64,000 nucleotides of DNA, taken from the NCBI GenBank assembly GCA_028867595.1, contig JAGWGB010000003.1, forward strand, positions 50,094-114,093, in the 5' to 3' direction. The stretch's first letter is position 1, and every line of letters starts with the position of its first letter. The translations under genes and the position numbers were made by a program. The stretch is from Nitrososphaerota archaeon. GTDB lineage: Archaea; Thermoproteota; Nitrososphaeria; Nitrososphaerales; Nitrosopumilaceae. Positions 41,203-50,746 of the stretch are shown here, piece after piece. The notes beneath the pieces are model-generated. The model was not told where the DNA came from. It made no database searches and saw only the letters and a list, made by a program, of their open reading frames with translations.

Positions 41203-41499
41203 CTACTCTAGTGTTATCTTCAACAGTATCAGAATTCCTGCAAGCTCTGCAACATAGATGGCTAGCAAGTATGGCAAAAGCGCCAGTGCATAAAGCTCCA
41301 TCATTGAGAAATATGCATAAACTGTGATTGCGTTGTGCAGAAAAAGCAGGCCTGCAAAAAATATCATCCCAAGAGGGAGCTGTGCTTTTGTCTTTGAATA
41401 TATGCTTCCAAAGACCTTCATGAGAATTCCTAGCGCTACCATGTTGGCGCCAGAGACCACCGTGCTTGCAGTCATTAAGAGTTCCATTTGAAAAAACAT
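41203..41499 (-). CDS. Small multi-TM membrane protein co-oriented with HTH gene
   Basis: Hydrophobic 98 aa ORF downstream of the winged-helix gene. Confidence 0.65.
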   Translation of the reverse strand: MFFQMELLMTASTVVSGANMVALGILMKVFGSIYSKTKAQLPLGMIFFAGLLFLHNAITVYAYFSMMELYALALLPYLLAIYVAELAGILILLKITLE

Positions 41500-41513
41500 T
41501 CACCTTGCAGAGC

Positions 41514-41816
41514 TTATTTACTTTTTTCCAATTTGGTTACAATTTCGTCAAATGCTTCAATATTGACCTCAAGAAAAGTAGATAGAAAATAGGTAGCACC
41601 ATATTTTTCCCCGACTCGGGTTATGAGATTATTTTTTTCAAGGACTCCTATATGGTGCTGGATTGCCTTGTAGTCAAGGCCAAGTTCCTTTGCAAGTTGG
41701 TTTGCGTTAAGCGGTTTTTGGCGGATTACGGAGATTAGCCTCATTCGGTTCATGCCGCCCTTTGATCCCATGAATACAAACCAGAGAAGGCGCTTTGCAT
41801 AAGGGTCGGCAGGCAT
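41514..41816 (-). CDS. Winged-helix (ArsR-like) transcriptional regulator
   Basis: RLISVIRQKPLNANQLAKELGLDYKAIQHHIGVLEKNNLI. Confidence 0.85.
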   Translation of the reverse strand: MPADPYAKRLLWFVFMGSKGGMNRMRLISVIRQKPLNANQLAKELGLDYKAIQHHIGVLEKNNLITRVGEKYGATYFLSTFLEVNIEAFDEIVTKLEKSK

Positions 41817-41906
41817 TGTATGCCTTGCTATACCACTAGCTAATTAAAACATCTCATGTTTGTTTTCTTGAAAATTGTTGTTACATATCATCAGTAAACT
41901 GATAAA

Positions 41907-42809
41907 TTGGATAAAGGACAACTAGAATTGATGTTAAACTATGACTATCCACTTTACAGGCCGCCGTCTGAGGCCAAGTCGCTAATCTTTCAGGTAACCC
42001 TTGGGTGCTCGTTTAACAAGTGCTCGTACTGCGACATGTACAGGACAAAAGAGTATCAGGAAAGGCCCTGGGAGGAGATAAAGATGGAAATTGACATTGC
42101 TGCAAAACACATGCCAGAAACGCAGAGAATATTTCTTGCAGACGGGGATGCGCTAAACCTCGCAACTGATAGGTTGATTCAGATCTTAGACTATATTCGC
42201 GCCAAGTTTCCAAGCCTTGAGAGAGTCTCGTGCTATGCAATGCCAAAAAACATTTTGGAAAAATCTCCAGAAGACTTGAAAAAACTCCATGATGCCGGGC
42301 TTGGTATGTTTTACATTGGAATTGAGACAGGCTCTGATATCATACTGAAAAAGATTACCAAAGGAGCGACAAGCCAGACAATCATCAAGGCGTGCCAAAA
42401 AGCAAAAGATTCTGGATATACAATATCATGCATGGTAATTTTGGGCTTGGGCGGAAAGAGTTACTCGAAACAGCACATAGAAGAGACTGCAAAAATACTA
42501 AGCGTTACATCGCCTCACTATGTCGGGGCCCTGACCCTTCACCTTGACAATGGAATACATGATGAGTTCTTGGAAAAATTTAAAGAGCCCTTTTTGCCAA
42601 TTGATGACGCAGATGCGCTCGATGAACTAGAGTCTCTTGTAAGCAAGATTGAACCGTCAAGCCCTGTAGTCTTTCGTGCAAACCACGGGTCAAACGCATA
42701 TCCAATAGGTGGGACATTCCCTCAAGAAAAGCAAAGCATGCTTGAAAAGATCTCGTACCTGAGGCAGCATCCGGAACTTTGCAGGCCAATTGGTTTTAGA
42801 GGATTTTAA
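41907..42809 (+). CDS. Radical SAM protein
   Basis: FQVTLGCSFNKCSYCDMYRTKEYQERPWEEI (CxxxCxxC), FYIGIETGSDIILKKITKG. Confidence 0.93.
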   Translation: MDKGQLELMLNYDYPLYRPPSEAKSLIFQVTLGCSFNKCSYCDMYRTKEYQERPWEEIKMEIDIAAKHMPETQRIFLADGDALNLATDRLIQILDYIRAKFPSLERVSCYAMPKNILEKSPEDLKKLHDAGLGMFYIGIETGSDIILKKITKGATSQTIIKACQKAKDSGYTISCMVILGLGGKSYSKQHIEETAKILSVTSPHYVGALTLHLDNGIHDEFLEKFKEPFLPIDDADALDELESLVSKIEPSSPVVFRANHGSNAYPIGGTFPQEKQSMLEKISYLRQHPELCRPIGFRGF

Positions 42810-42939
42810 AAATCAGCAGCCAATACATGCGTGGTGGCAGTTTGCCAAAAATGCAAGCGCCCAAGTTATTAACTCTAGCATGATCTGTCGTAGCCATCCA
42901 CGTATAAAAAACTAGTGCGTGTTTCCTCAAGTTGCAGAT

Positions 42940-43560
42940 TTAGCTTGTGTTTCTTACTGTAAAGTGGTTCACTGAGATGTGTCCCCACTGGTCATCCCCT
43001 ATTACTGTATACATCCCATCGGTAAGTGGTTGGAACTGTTTGCCTTGATAATATCCGTTGAATGCAATGTGGTATTGCATGTTTACAGGATAGTTGGTGG
43101 AATTGTATGTCTCAATTGTTGCCTTTGTGCTGGAGGGCTCAAATACAAAATCTACTATGCCAATTGTCTTGCAAATGTACCTTCCACTTGGATATAACGA
43201 AAGTCTCTCTCCCTGGCTCATGTTATCTAACGTATAATCACCTTGCATCAGAGCCATTCCAAATGGCAGGTGAAAGACACATGGCCCAAGGCTCCATTTT
43301 CGCAGCGGCCAGTTGTGCTGTGGATTGACAACCAAGGTGTTAGGCGATGTGTTTGCAAGAGACATGTCCATTCCCATCGACTGTCCTGTCTTGATTTGAG
43401 TAGAATTTATCGATACGGCAAGTGCAAGCTGTGAGCCGTCGTCTGTGGTTGGCTGTGAGTTAAAGCTGAAAATGTGTGGTGAGAGAAGGGCAATTGCTCC
43501 AAACGCTGCAATGGCACCAATTCCTGTTGCTATAATTATTGAAAGATGCAATGTTTTCAT
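42940..43560 (-). CDS. Secreted/membrane-anchored hypothetical protein
   Basis: N-terminal TM/signal HLSIIIATGIGAIAAFGAIALL; ATGA overlap with upstream gene. Confidence 0.65.
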   Translation of the reverse strand: MKTLHLSIIIATGIGAIAAFGAIALLSPHIFSFNSQPTTDDGSQLALAVSINSTQIKTGQSMGMDMSLANTSPNTLVVNPQHNWPLRKWSLGPCVFHLPFGMALMQGDYTLDNMSQGERLSLYPSGRYICKTIGIVDFVFEPSSTKATIETYNSTNYPVNMQYHIAFNGYYQGKQFQPLTDGMYTVIGDDQWGHISVNHFTVRNTS

Positions 43561-44096
43561 TTTGACACACCAAACTCTTGCATTCCAAATTTTTTGCCAG
43601 ACAAAGTTTTGTAAAGTAGGAGAGATCCAATTGCTGCTGCAAGCACAAGGCTTGATGTTGGAAACTCTGGAACGGTTGTCGTACCTTGAGTTGTCCCTGC
43701 TGTTGCAGTATTTTGTGTTACGACAAATCCGTTTATTCTTGCGCTTGCCGCAATATTGAGACTACCTGCAGATGCAGTAAGCGGCACCTTGAACTGCAAA
43801 GCAAAGTTACCGTTCTGGTCTGACGATACGGTTCGAATCAGGATTAGATTCCCCTTTGCGTCCTTGACCTGTATGGCTACAAGCTGTCCTGGCGTTCCGC
43901 CGTTTATTGTGCCTGTGAGTGTTACGGTATCTCCTGGGCCATATGTCGATTTTGATGTATTGATGGTAATTGACTGGTCTTCTTGTGCCCAAGAACTTGG
44001 CATGGCAAGAGCTAGCAGCGATGCAGTAATCAGTGCAAACAATGCAATCTGCAGTTTGCTTGCTCTATGAGATGCCGACAAAATACGATAATTCAT
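43557..44096 (-). CDS. Secreted Ig-like domain protein with C-terminal VPEFP-TM-basic tail
   Basis: Signal peptide ending SSWAQ; STYGPGDTVTLTGTINGGTPGQLVAIQVKDAKGN; TTVPEFPTSSLVLAAAIGSLLLYKTLSGKK. Confidence 0.75.
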   Translation of the reverse strand: MNYRILSASHRASKLQIALFALITASLLALAMPSSWAQEDQSITINTSKSTYGPGDTVTLTGTINGGTPGQLVAIQVKDAKGNLILIRTVSSDQNGNFALQFKVPLTASAGSLNIAASARINGFVVTQNTATAGTTQGTTTVPEFPTSSLVLAAAIGSLLLYKTLSGKKFGMQEFGVSK

Positions 44097-46626
44097 GTGA
44101 TTCTGATGTTCCTCCTTTGTTTGGCCAGTCTGTAAGTGTATCTGCATAGATGCTGGCAAGTCCTGTAGACGACTGCATTGGTACGTAATATGGTAGTACC
44201 ACTTCAGAGTTTCCTGGGTTTAGTGTATATTCTGCAGAGCTTGTGCCAAGTGTGTCAAGATTTGAATCAAACAAGTTTATTGTTACAAGTGTTGGGGCAG
44301 TGTAGCTTGAATATAGCTGTACCCTGACAAATCCGCTCTGTCCTCTAGTAAACAATGATACAGTGTTTCCGTTCTGGTCTGTTGGTTGCACTGATACTAT
44401 CTTGATTCCGCTGGAGTTGGTAGAGTTATTTTCTATGTTTGCAATGCATGTATTTACTCCATTTACAACTGTAAGGTCACCATTGCTGTCAAAACATGAC
44501 TGGACATTGCTGTCTGCAAGTCCGTACTCGACATTGAGGTTTTGGTTTATCTGAACTATTTGTGCGTGGTTTACTGCGGCATAGCTGTCAAATGTTTGTA
44601 TTGCCTGGTCCCAGCTTCCGCCGTTGTCAAGAACATTTTGCATTGCTGCATTTGCGGCAGAGACTCTCTGTTGCATGAAATTAAATTCGCCCTCAAAGAC
44701 TTGCTGTGTTCTGTTGTCAGGTACAGTAGCAAGGAATGAGGCGTACTGGGCACTGGGGGTGTTTGCAATGTTTGCCTGAGCAAGAGCCGTTAGGTCTTGC
44801 TTTAGCTGACTTGCTGCTGCAACTCGCTGCTTTTGTATCAACTCATCGTTAATTTTTGCTGCTGTTTCATTTCCAATTATGTTTGCAACTTGTTGCTTTG
44901 AGATCTGAATCTCTTGCAGTATCTTTTGTGCCATAGGATCGTTTTGTAGTGCTGGGCCTACCAGAGTCGTAAACTGGGTAACATTTCCGGAGCTTGTTGT
45001 GTTTTGTGTAATAGTAGAGTTGAGTGCGTTAAGGTTTAGGCTTACTAGTGAGATTGATTTGTCACCAACATTTGTCGCAGTTCCGTTTTTGTATGCAAGG
45101 GCCAAGAGCTGGGCCTGAGTTGGGCTCATAAACGTCATGCTGTCATTTTGTACTGCAACGCCAAGCATGACTGTTGCCTGATCATTTGTCATCTGGTTTT
45201 GCGTGGATACAAGCGTTGTTCCTGCAAGGTTCTGCGGATGTTGTGTACATGTTTGCGGTTGTATAGGTTGGTATGATACTGGAAGTGTTGTGGGATCTTC
45301 CAAGCTGGCTGAAAGACATGACTCTGTAGTTAGAGGAGTTCCTCCATTGCTAGGCCAGTCAGAATATGCATCGGTGAATATGTCAGAGGAGCCAACCTGT
45401 GCGTTAGGCGGTATGAAAAATGACAATGTCATCTGTGTATCCCCCGGGTTTATCGTGGACTTGATTGACGCTGTACCTATACTGCTTTGATTAGTATCAA
45501 AGAGGTTTAGCGTAAGTAGAGCAGGTATTGTCTCTCCAGAAGAGATGGATACTTTGACAAAGTTGTTCTGGCCTTTTTTTATCATTGATGCTGGGTTGCC
45601 CTGCTGGTCTATTAGCTGCACTGAATTTATCAAAATGCCGTGTGTTTTTATCACGCTAAATTCTGTCGAGTTGGTATAGCTTTTCCCGTCAACTAACGCA
45701 GTTGCAATATCGGTATAGTTGCCTGTCTGAAAATTAGATGGGATCTTGAACTGTAGCTGGGCAGTTCCATTTACATCTGTAGTTACTGTTCTTGATACAA
45801 TGTCATTTCCTGTGGGGTCGGCAACTACAATTGCAATATTTTGTAATCCAAGTCCTGGCAGCAGCGCCTTTATTGTTACTACATCGCCGTATGCATAGTA
45901 TGACTGGTCATCAGTTAGAGCCAGCCCAGCTGGAAGTATCGGAGAGCCTGTGTATATAGTAGATGATGAGGTAGCGCTTGAATTTGCAGCGGTTTGGTTT
46001 ACGCTGTTACCTACTCCAGAGATTACAATGCTTGGCGATATTGCTGACTCGCTGCTAGACGAGGAACTCGATGTCGTAGGAGTAAGTATTGTTATATCAG
46101 AGCTAGAACTACCCGAGCCTGATCCTTCGGTGGAGGGAGCTATTACCGGGTTTGACGACTCGGAAGATGATGATGAGGTTGTGGTTGCATTAGTATTGGT
46201 AGAGTTTGTTGTAGTGGTACTGGTACCGTTGGTTGTCTGGGTAGAATTTGTTGTTGAAGTTTGGTTGGTTTGTCCTGCATTGGTGCTCTGCGTTGAGTTT
46301 GTAGAGCCAGTGCTTTGATTTGTTGAATTCGTTGACTGTGTTGAACTGGAATTGGTCGAATTGGTAGTTACTGCGGAGTTTGTGTTAGACGTGTTGCTAG
46401 TTTGATTATTGGTACTAGAAGTCGATGTATTGTTTATTCCCAAGGTTGATGTACTGTTAGAATAATCTGTAAATGTCAGAGTGGAAAATGCATGTTGTGG
46501 CATAAAAAAAACAGTGGAGACTGAGATTGCAACAAGTATTGTGAGAAGAAGATTTTTTCTATATTTTGATGTATGGTTAGAATCTTCGAAATGATTTCTA
46601 CTAGTAGATTTATTAGAATGTATCAC
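44065..46626 (-). CDS. Large secreted Ser/Thr/Asn-rich protein with Ig-like and duplicated beta-sandwich-like domains
   Basis: Signal peptide; ~110-aa S/T/N/Q tract; repeat pair IxSVQxxDQxGNxxSxxxxGQxxFVxVxxxS...DWPxxGGT. Confidence 0.8.
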   Translation of the reverse strand: MIHSNKSTSRNHFEDSNHTSKYRKNLLLTILVAISVSTVFFMPQHAFSTLTFTDYSNSTSTLGINNTSTSSTNNQTSNTSNTNSAVTTNSTNSSSTQSTNSTNQSTGSTNSTQSTNAGQTNQTSTTNSTQTTNGTSTTTTNSTNTNATTTSSSSSESSNPVIAPSTEGSGSGSSSSDITILTPTTSSSSSSSESAISPSIVISGVGNSVNQTAANSSATSSSTIYTGSPILPAGLALTDDQSYYAYGDVVTIKALLPGLGLQNIAIVVADPTGNDIVSRTVTTDVNGTAQLQFKIPSNFQTGNYTDIATALVDGKSYTNSTEFSVIKTHGILINSVQLIDQQGNPASMIKKGQNNFVKVSISSGETIPALLTLNLFDTNQSSIGTASIKSTINPGDTQMTLSFFIPPNAQVGSSDIFTDAYSDWPSNGGTPLTTESCLSASLEDPTTLPVSYQPIQPQTCTQHPQNLAGTTLVSTQNQMTNDQATVMLGVAVQNDSMTFMSPTQAQLLALAYKNGTATNVGDKSISLVSLNLNALNSTITQNTTSSGNVTQFTTLVGPALQNDPMAQKILQEIQISKQQVANIIGNETAAKINDELIQKQRVAAASQLKQDLTALAQANIANTPSAQYASFLATVPDNRTQQVFEGEFNFMQQRVSAANAAMQNVLDNGGSWDQAIQTFDSYAAVNHAQIVQINQNLNVEYGLADSNVQSCFDSNGDLTVVNGVNTCIANIENNSTNSSGIKIVSVQPTDQNGNTVSLFTRGQSGFVRVQLYSSYTAPTLVTINLFDSNLDTLGTSSAEYTLNPGNSEVVLPYYVPMQSSTGLASIYADTLTDWPNKGGTSESHELSYFVGIS

Positions 46627-46766
46627 ATCTGCGCACCTTATGAATATCTATTGAGCAGATCCTGTAATTCAGACTCATAGTATCCTGTCTGGCTGTAATT
46701 TATAATGGATTGCGACACCTTGTTAAGGAACAATGTTAGCGATGATATAAAGATTGGATAGGATTT

Positions 46767-47135
46767 CTAAGGAACTAATTTTGTGCACATTGCATATATC
46801 GTAAACGACGGAGGCGGGCCGTAAAAGTGGAGTGAAGAATAAACCATTGCAACATACCATTTTGTACCGTCATCAGAGGGGCCGTTTTGAAAAACTGACA
46901 GCATCTCATGGAACTGTGAGGAATAGTATCCACCTCCTGTAAGAGTCTCATCGTTTTTGCATGCCACCTGCCCTAGTCCGTAGTATCCCATGGCGTAAGA
47001 TGAATTGGTTCTTACTGTTGTTACTAGCTTTTCAAATCCAGGCATTACAGCAGATTGTGCTTGCACGTTTGTAGACAATGCGGCTGCCACTAAAATCATG
47101 CCAAGAATTGAAAAGAACACAAGTCTTGGATGCAT
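46767..47135 (-). CDS. Secreted hypothetical protein
   Basis: MHPRLVFFSILGMILVAAALSTNVQAQSAVMPGFEKLV signal peptide. Confidence 0.65.
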   Translation of the reverse strand: MHPRLVFFSILGMILVAAALSTNVQAQSAVMPGFEKLVTTVRTNSSYAMGYYGLGQVACKNDETLTGGGYYSSQFHEMLSVFQNGPSDDGTKWYVAMVYSSLHFYGPPPSFTIYAMCTKLVP

Positions 47136-47244
47136 GATATACGTTACGTGTTTTATGCATATAAGAGAACAGGAAGACAAGGATAACAAGTGAACTCAAA
47201 ACTGCAGTTTAGTTATTTGTTGCCGCAGTTAAAGTAGAATATGG

Positions 47245-47318
47245 TGGGTCCACAGGGATTCGAACCCTGGATCTTCGCCGTGTAAGGGCGACGTCATAAC
47301 CAACTGGACTATGAACCC
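47245..47318 (-). tRNA. tRNA-Val(TAC)
   Basis: Acceptor GGGTTCA/TGGACCC, anticodon stem TCGCC/GGCGA loop CTTACAC, T-loop TTCGAAT, discriminator A. Confidence 0.9.
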
Positions 47319-47481
47319 ATGCAAGCTCCGATTTAAAATGCATATAAGGGTACTGCCAAATTTAGAAATAAATTCCGCACTCGACCATATTGTGTCACGC
47401 GGATTTGAAATATTGTGAAATGATATATGGTAACAATGTTGCACAACTCTAAAATATTTTAAAACAGCTTTGGCAATTATC

Positions 47482-47652
47482 ATGGCCGAAAAAGTATCCT
47501 TAACTGAGATGTGGCGTGCCATAGAAAAGAGTGGTATAGACCGCAAACTATTGGAGCAGACAGATCCTAGTGAGGAACTGATACGCAATCTGTACACTGC
47601 CATAACAGCAATACATGAAAAAGAACTCGAATTGAAGCAGTTGGAAGCCTAA
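47482..47652 (+). CDS. Small conserved-looking hypothetical protein
   Basis: MAEKVSLTEMWRAIEKSGIDRKLLEQTDPSEELIRNLYTAITAIHEKELELKQLEA; amphipathic helical composition. Confidence 0.55.
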   Translation: MAEKVSLTEMWRAIEKSGIDRKLLEQTDPSEELIRNLYTAITAIHEKELELKQLEA

Positions 47653-47716
47653 CTTCTGTGACGCATGCAACTTTTGCAAATATAACTGGCATGTAAAAGA
47701 CGACTAGATATACCAC

Positions 47717-48730
47717 ATGAAAGACTTGGTTTTCTTCACAAGCCCCATAGGGCTTGGACATGCCTCAAGAGACGCTGCAATAACTTGGCATCTTGACTAT
47801 GTTTCAAAAAAATTTGTAAGTGGAGCAGCGGCATCCAAGTTGCTTGCGAAATATGGATTTGATGTAGATAATCTGTACAACCCTCCTCCGTTTCAGATAG
47901 AAAATGGCAAGCTGCAAAGCCCGCTTTGGTGGCTTTTCAAGTATCTTTCGTATTATAATAGGTGCAAAAAGATCTCGTCAGATGTAATTGGAAAGGAAAA
48001 GCCTAACCTTGTAGTAAGCGATGAGGACTTTGCTTCGCTTGTAGTAGCTCAAAGACAGAAGATTAAGACAGTTCTTATCACCGACATACTAGAGTCGCGG
48101 TTTGCAAAAGGCATATCCTCAGTAATAGAAAAAAGAATGAGTAGCGGCATGAAAAGCATAATAGAAAAATGTGATCTTGTCATTATTCCAGAAAACGGCC
48201 AGGATTCTGGCAATAAGGTGCGAGTTGGACCCATAGTAAGAGATGTAAAAGAATCTCGTGACCAGTTGCGAAAAAAATATTCTTTTGACAAAAAAACAAT
48301 ATTGGTAAGCATAGGAGGCACAAGCGTTGGAAAATTTTTAATTGAAAAAACTATCGAGGCTTTTAAAAAATCTGGAGTTGATGCAGAACTTGTTCTGGTT
48401 TCTGGACCTTCACTAGAACTTGAAAATACGAAGTATCGTAATCTTGGATTTGTGGATAACTTGCATGAAGCCATATTTGCTGCAGACCTTTTGGTCTCGC
48501 TTGCTGGAAAATCTACAATTGACGAATCAAGGCATTTTGGCACTCCTGGAATATTTATTCCAATAAAGGGTCACTTTGAACAGGAGGAAAATGCAAGGGA
48601 AATAGGTTATTCCTTTGAGGACATTTTCAGGTTGGAAAAACTGATTTTGGAAAAAATAGATGAAAAAAGAGACCCCAAGCCCTTTGACGGAGCAAGAAAG
48701 GCCTCAGAGTTGATAAAGAAATTTCTGTGA
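47717..48730 (+). CDS. Glycosyltransferase (MurG/GT28-like)
   Basis: FFTSPIGLGHASRDAAI, ILVSIGGTSVGKFL, FGTPGIFIPIKGHFEQEENAREI. Confidence 0.8.
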   Translation: MKDLVFFTSPIGLGHASRDAAITWHLDYVSKKFVSGAAASKLLAKYGFDVDNLYNPPPFQIENGKLQSPLWWLFKYLSYYNRCKKISSDVIGKEKPNLVVSDEDFASLVVAQRQKIKTVLITDILESRFAKGISSVIEKRMSSGMKSIIEKCDLVIIPENGQDSGNKVRVGPIVRDVKESRDQLRKKYSFDKKTILVSIGGTSVGKFLIEKTIEAFKKSGVDAELVLVSGPSLELENTKYRNLGFVDNLHEAIFAADLLVSLAGKSTIDESRHFGTPGIFIPIKGHFEQEENAREIGYSFEDIFRLEKLILEKIDEKRDPKPFDGARKASELIKKFL

Positions 48731-48907
48731 CTAGTTGTTTTTTTGAAAATCTATGCAACCTGTAATCTCTTTACAGAATTGTTCGTTGTGAACCAGTCCT
48801 ACATCGGGTAGATACTGAAGTATGTGGTTTGTGTTCTTGTCTTTGAAGAGTTCTCCGGTATCAATACTCACGCATGATACACCCCGTGATCCAAGCCATG
48901 TAAACAT
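48731..48907 (-). CDS. 58-aa hypothetical protein (below the ORF-track size limit)
   Basis: MFTWLGSRGVSCVSIDTGELFKDKNTNHILQYLPDVGLVHNEQFCKEITGCIDFQKNN*; fills the gap between two CDSs. Confidence 0.45.
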   Translation of the reverse strand: MFTWLGSRGVSCVSIDTGELFKDKNTNHILQYLPDVGLVHNEQFCKEITGCIDFQKNN

Positions 48908-49012
48908 AATTGGACGATTTTACTTTTAAGGAATGCGTACAAATCATCCCAATCGGCATCTCATGAATCTCTTCATGCATGTGCTTACCAGCCAAACTTT
49001 ATAGAAGGTTGG

Positions 49013-50446
49013 GTGAGATGTAATCAAGTTTTGCAAAATCTAGTTGTAGCAAAATTTGGTGGAAGTGCTGTGGGAATAGATGGCACACTAGTACCTACTA
49101 TAATCAAGAGGATAAACGAATTAAAAAAAGACGCCAAAGTGATTGCAGTTTTTTCAGCACCATTGACTATACATGATAACAAACAAAGATCACTGACAGA
49201 TATTGCACTAAGACTTGGCCAAAAGGCCGAAAGCGGCCAGAGTTTTGATATTGAAGAGCTTCGCAAGCCCTACCTGAAGATACTGGAACTTGTTGATAGA
49301 CAACTCCAAGACGAATGCAAAAAAACAATAGATTCTTTCTTGAAAAAGGCGGCGTCTTCGCTTGAGGATACGGCACAGAAAAAGGAATTTGCAGACGAGA
49401 CAAGGGCAAGAGTACTTGCATATTCTGGAGAAGTTCTGATGTCAAACGTTATGAGTTTTGTTCTGAAAAGCGCTGGCATAAAGGCAGATGTTGTAAGTTT
49501 TGATGCATGGCCCATCGTAACTGATAACAACATTGAATCTGCAAACTTTCTTGCCACACAGTCATCTGAGAACCTAAAAGGGATGGAAGCACTACTTGAG
49601 AAAAATGATGTAATAGCAATTGGGGGATTTATCGGTAAGACAGTTGACGGTCTTGAGACTACATATGAGCGAGGTGGCTCTGACAGGACTGCTGCAGATC
49701 TTGGAATCTTGTTTAGTAAAAAATACAATACAAAGATCGATTTTGAAAAAGACAGCGCTGTACTCTCTGCAGATCCTAGAGTAGTAAAAGACGAGCTTGA
49801 ATACATAAAAAACCTGTCTTACAACGAAGCAAGAATTGCAGGCATGTTTGGCATGAAGATACTAGATCCAATTGCGATAAAGGAGATAGTTGAGAACGGT
49901 GTAGACATGCCAATAATAATAACAGACATGGGAAGACCTGACAAGATAACAACAATTCAGAGGAGGCCTGGCAACAGCAATGGCCATCCATTAAAGATTG
50001 TAACAGGAAAGAAGAACTGTGCCATACTTCGAATGGAAAGCAAGTCGGCAGAAGATCTTTTTGAGTCACTTGAAAGAGACAGGAGGTACAGTGAGTTTGT
50101 AGTCTTATCTCCCTTTACAAAGGACGACATTGAGTTTACAAGAATTCTCTTTTTGGATGGAGATTATGTAAAGCGAAATGAGAGATATGTGCTGGCCTTT
50201 GACCCTCTTGCATCAATTACATACAACAGGGGAGTGATAACATTGATTGGCGACGAGATGTGGAGAGTTCAGCAGATTGCATCAAAGGCAAGCTCAAGAA
50301 TTGGCGAGGCAGGCCTCAACATTCTCAACATGGATGCACAAGAAGAGACGTCACGCATAATCATTGTAACAGAAGACAGCGGCGATAACATAGAGAGGGC
50401 AATCCGCGCTGTTCACGCAGAAAGATCAAAAATAAAATTTGTCTAG
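49013..50446 (+). CDS. lysC: Aspartate kinase
   Basis: LVVAKFGGSAVG, YERGGSDRTAADLGILF, C-terminal ACT domains; likely true start TTG at 49031. Confidence 0.9.
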   Translation: MRCNQVLQNLVVAKFGGSAVGIDGTLVPTIIKRINELKKDAKVIAVFSAPLTIHDNKQRSLTDIALRLGQKAESGQSFDIEELRKPYLKILELVDRQLQDECKKTIDSFLKKAASSLEDTAQKKEFADETRARVLAYSGEVLMSNVMSFVLKSAGIKADVVSFDAWPIVTDNNIESANFLATQSSENLKGMEALLEKNDVIAIGGFIGKTVDGLETTYERGGSDRTAADLGILFSKKYNTKIDFEKDSAVLSADPRVVKDELEYIKNLSYNEARIAGMFGMKILDPIAIKEIVENGVDMPIIITDMGRPDKITTIQRRPGNSNGHPLKIVTGKKNCAILRMESKSAEDLFESLERDRRYSEFVVLSPFTKDDIEFTRILFLDGDYVKRNERYVLAFDPLASITYNRGVITLIGDEMWRVQQIASKASSRIGEAGLNILNMDAQEETSRIIIVTEDSGDNIERAIRAVHAERSKIKFV

Positions 50447-50465
50447 TTTTACCTAGAGAACAGAG

Positions 50466-50540
50466 TTACTTTTTCCTTTTTCTTCGTGCAGCCCTTTGAT
50501 CTGCAACTCGCATGTGCTTGCCTTTTTTTCTTGCAACCAT
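50466..50540 (-). CDS. 24-aa extremely basic micropeptide, candidate only (L41e-like composition)
   Basis: MVARKKGKHMRVADQRAARRKRKK*; half of its residues are Lys/Arg. Confidence 0.35.
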   Translation of the reverse strand: MVARKKGKHMRVADQRAARRKRKK

Positions 50541-50605
50541 TTGCTTGTAAAATGATCAAGCATGTTTTGTATCTTTCTATATTAGATTTAAAAATCGAGT
50601 AAACA

Positions 50606-50691
50606 TTTGACCCCTACAAGCCTTTACCTGTAGGAAGTCAAAGTGGGTTTATTCTTGGGCCTTTTATCTAGAATCAGCCCGGCGTTACCCA
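50606..50691. ncRNA. Two consecutive hairpins, candidate structured RNA or 3' UTR element
   Basis: TTTGAC-C-CCTACA-(10 nt)-TGTAGG-AA-GTCAAA and TGGGT...GGGC-(16 nt)-GCCC...ACCCA. Confidence 0.4.
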
Positions 50692-50746
50692 AAACACGCG
50701 CTATTATACATACATCGAGGAAATATTTAGAGTTGATCTATATAGT

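Noticed and set aside
46100-46460. Repetitive DNA around the Ser/Thr/Asn tract, considered as a satellite or CRISPR-like array
   Set aside because: In-frame degenerate codons for S/T/N/Q with no fixed-length repeat or unique spacers; best explained as low-complexity coding sequence.
49270-49806. 178-aa minus-strand ORF
   Set aside because: Antisense to aspartate kinase; Ser/Phe/Leu-rich shadow ORF.
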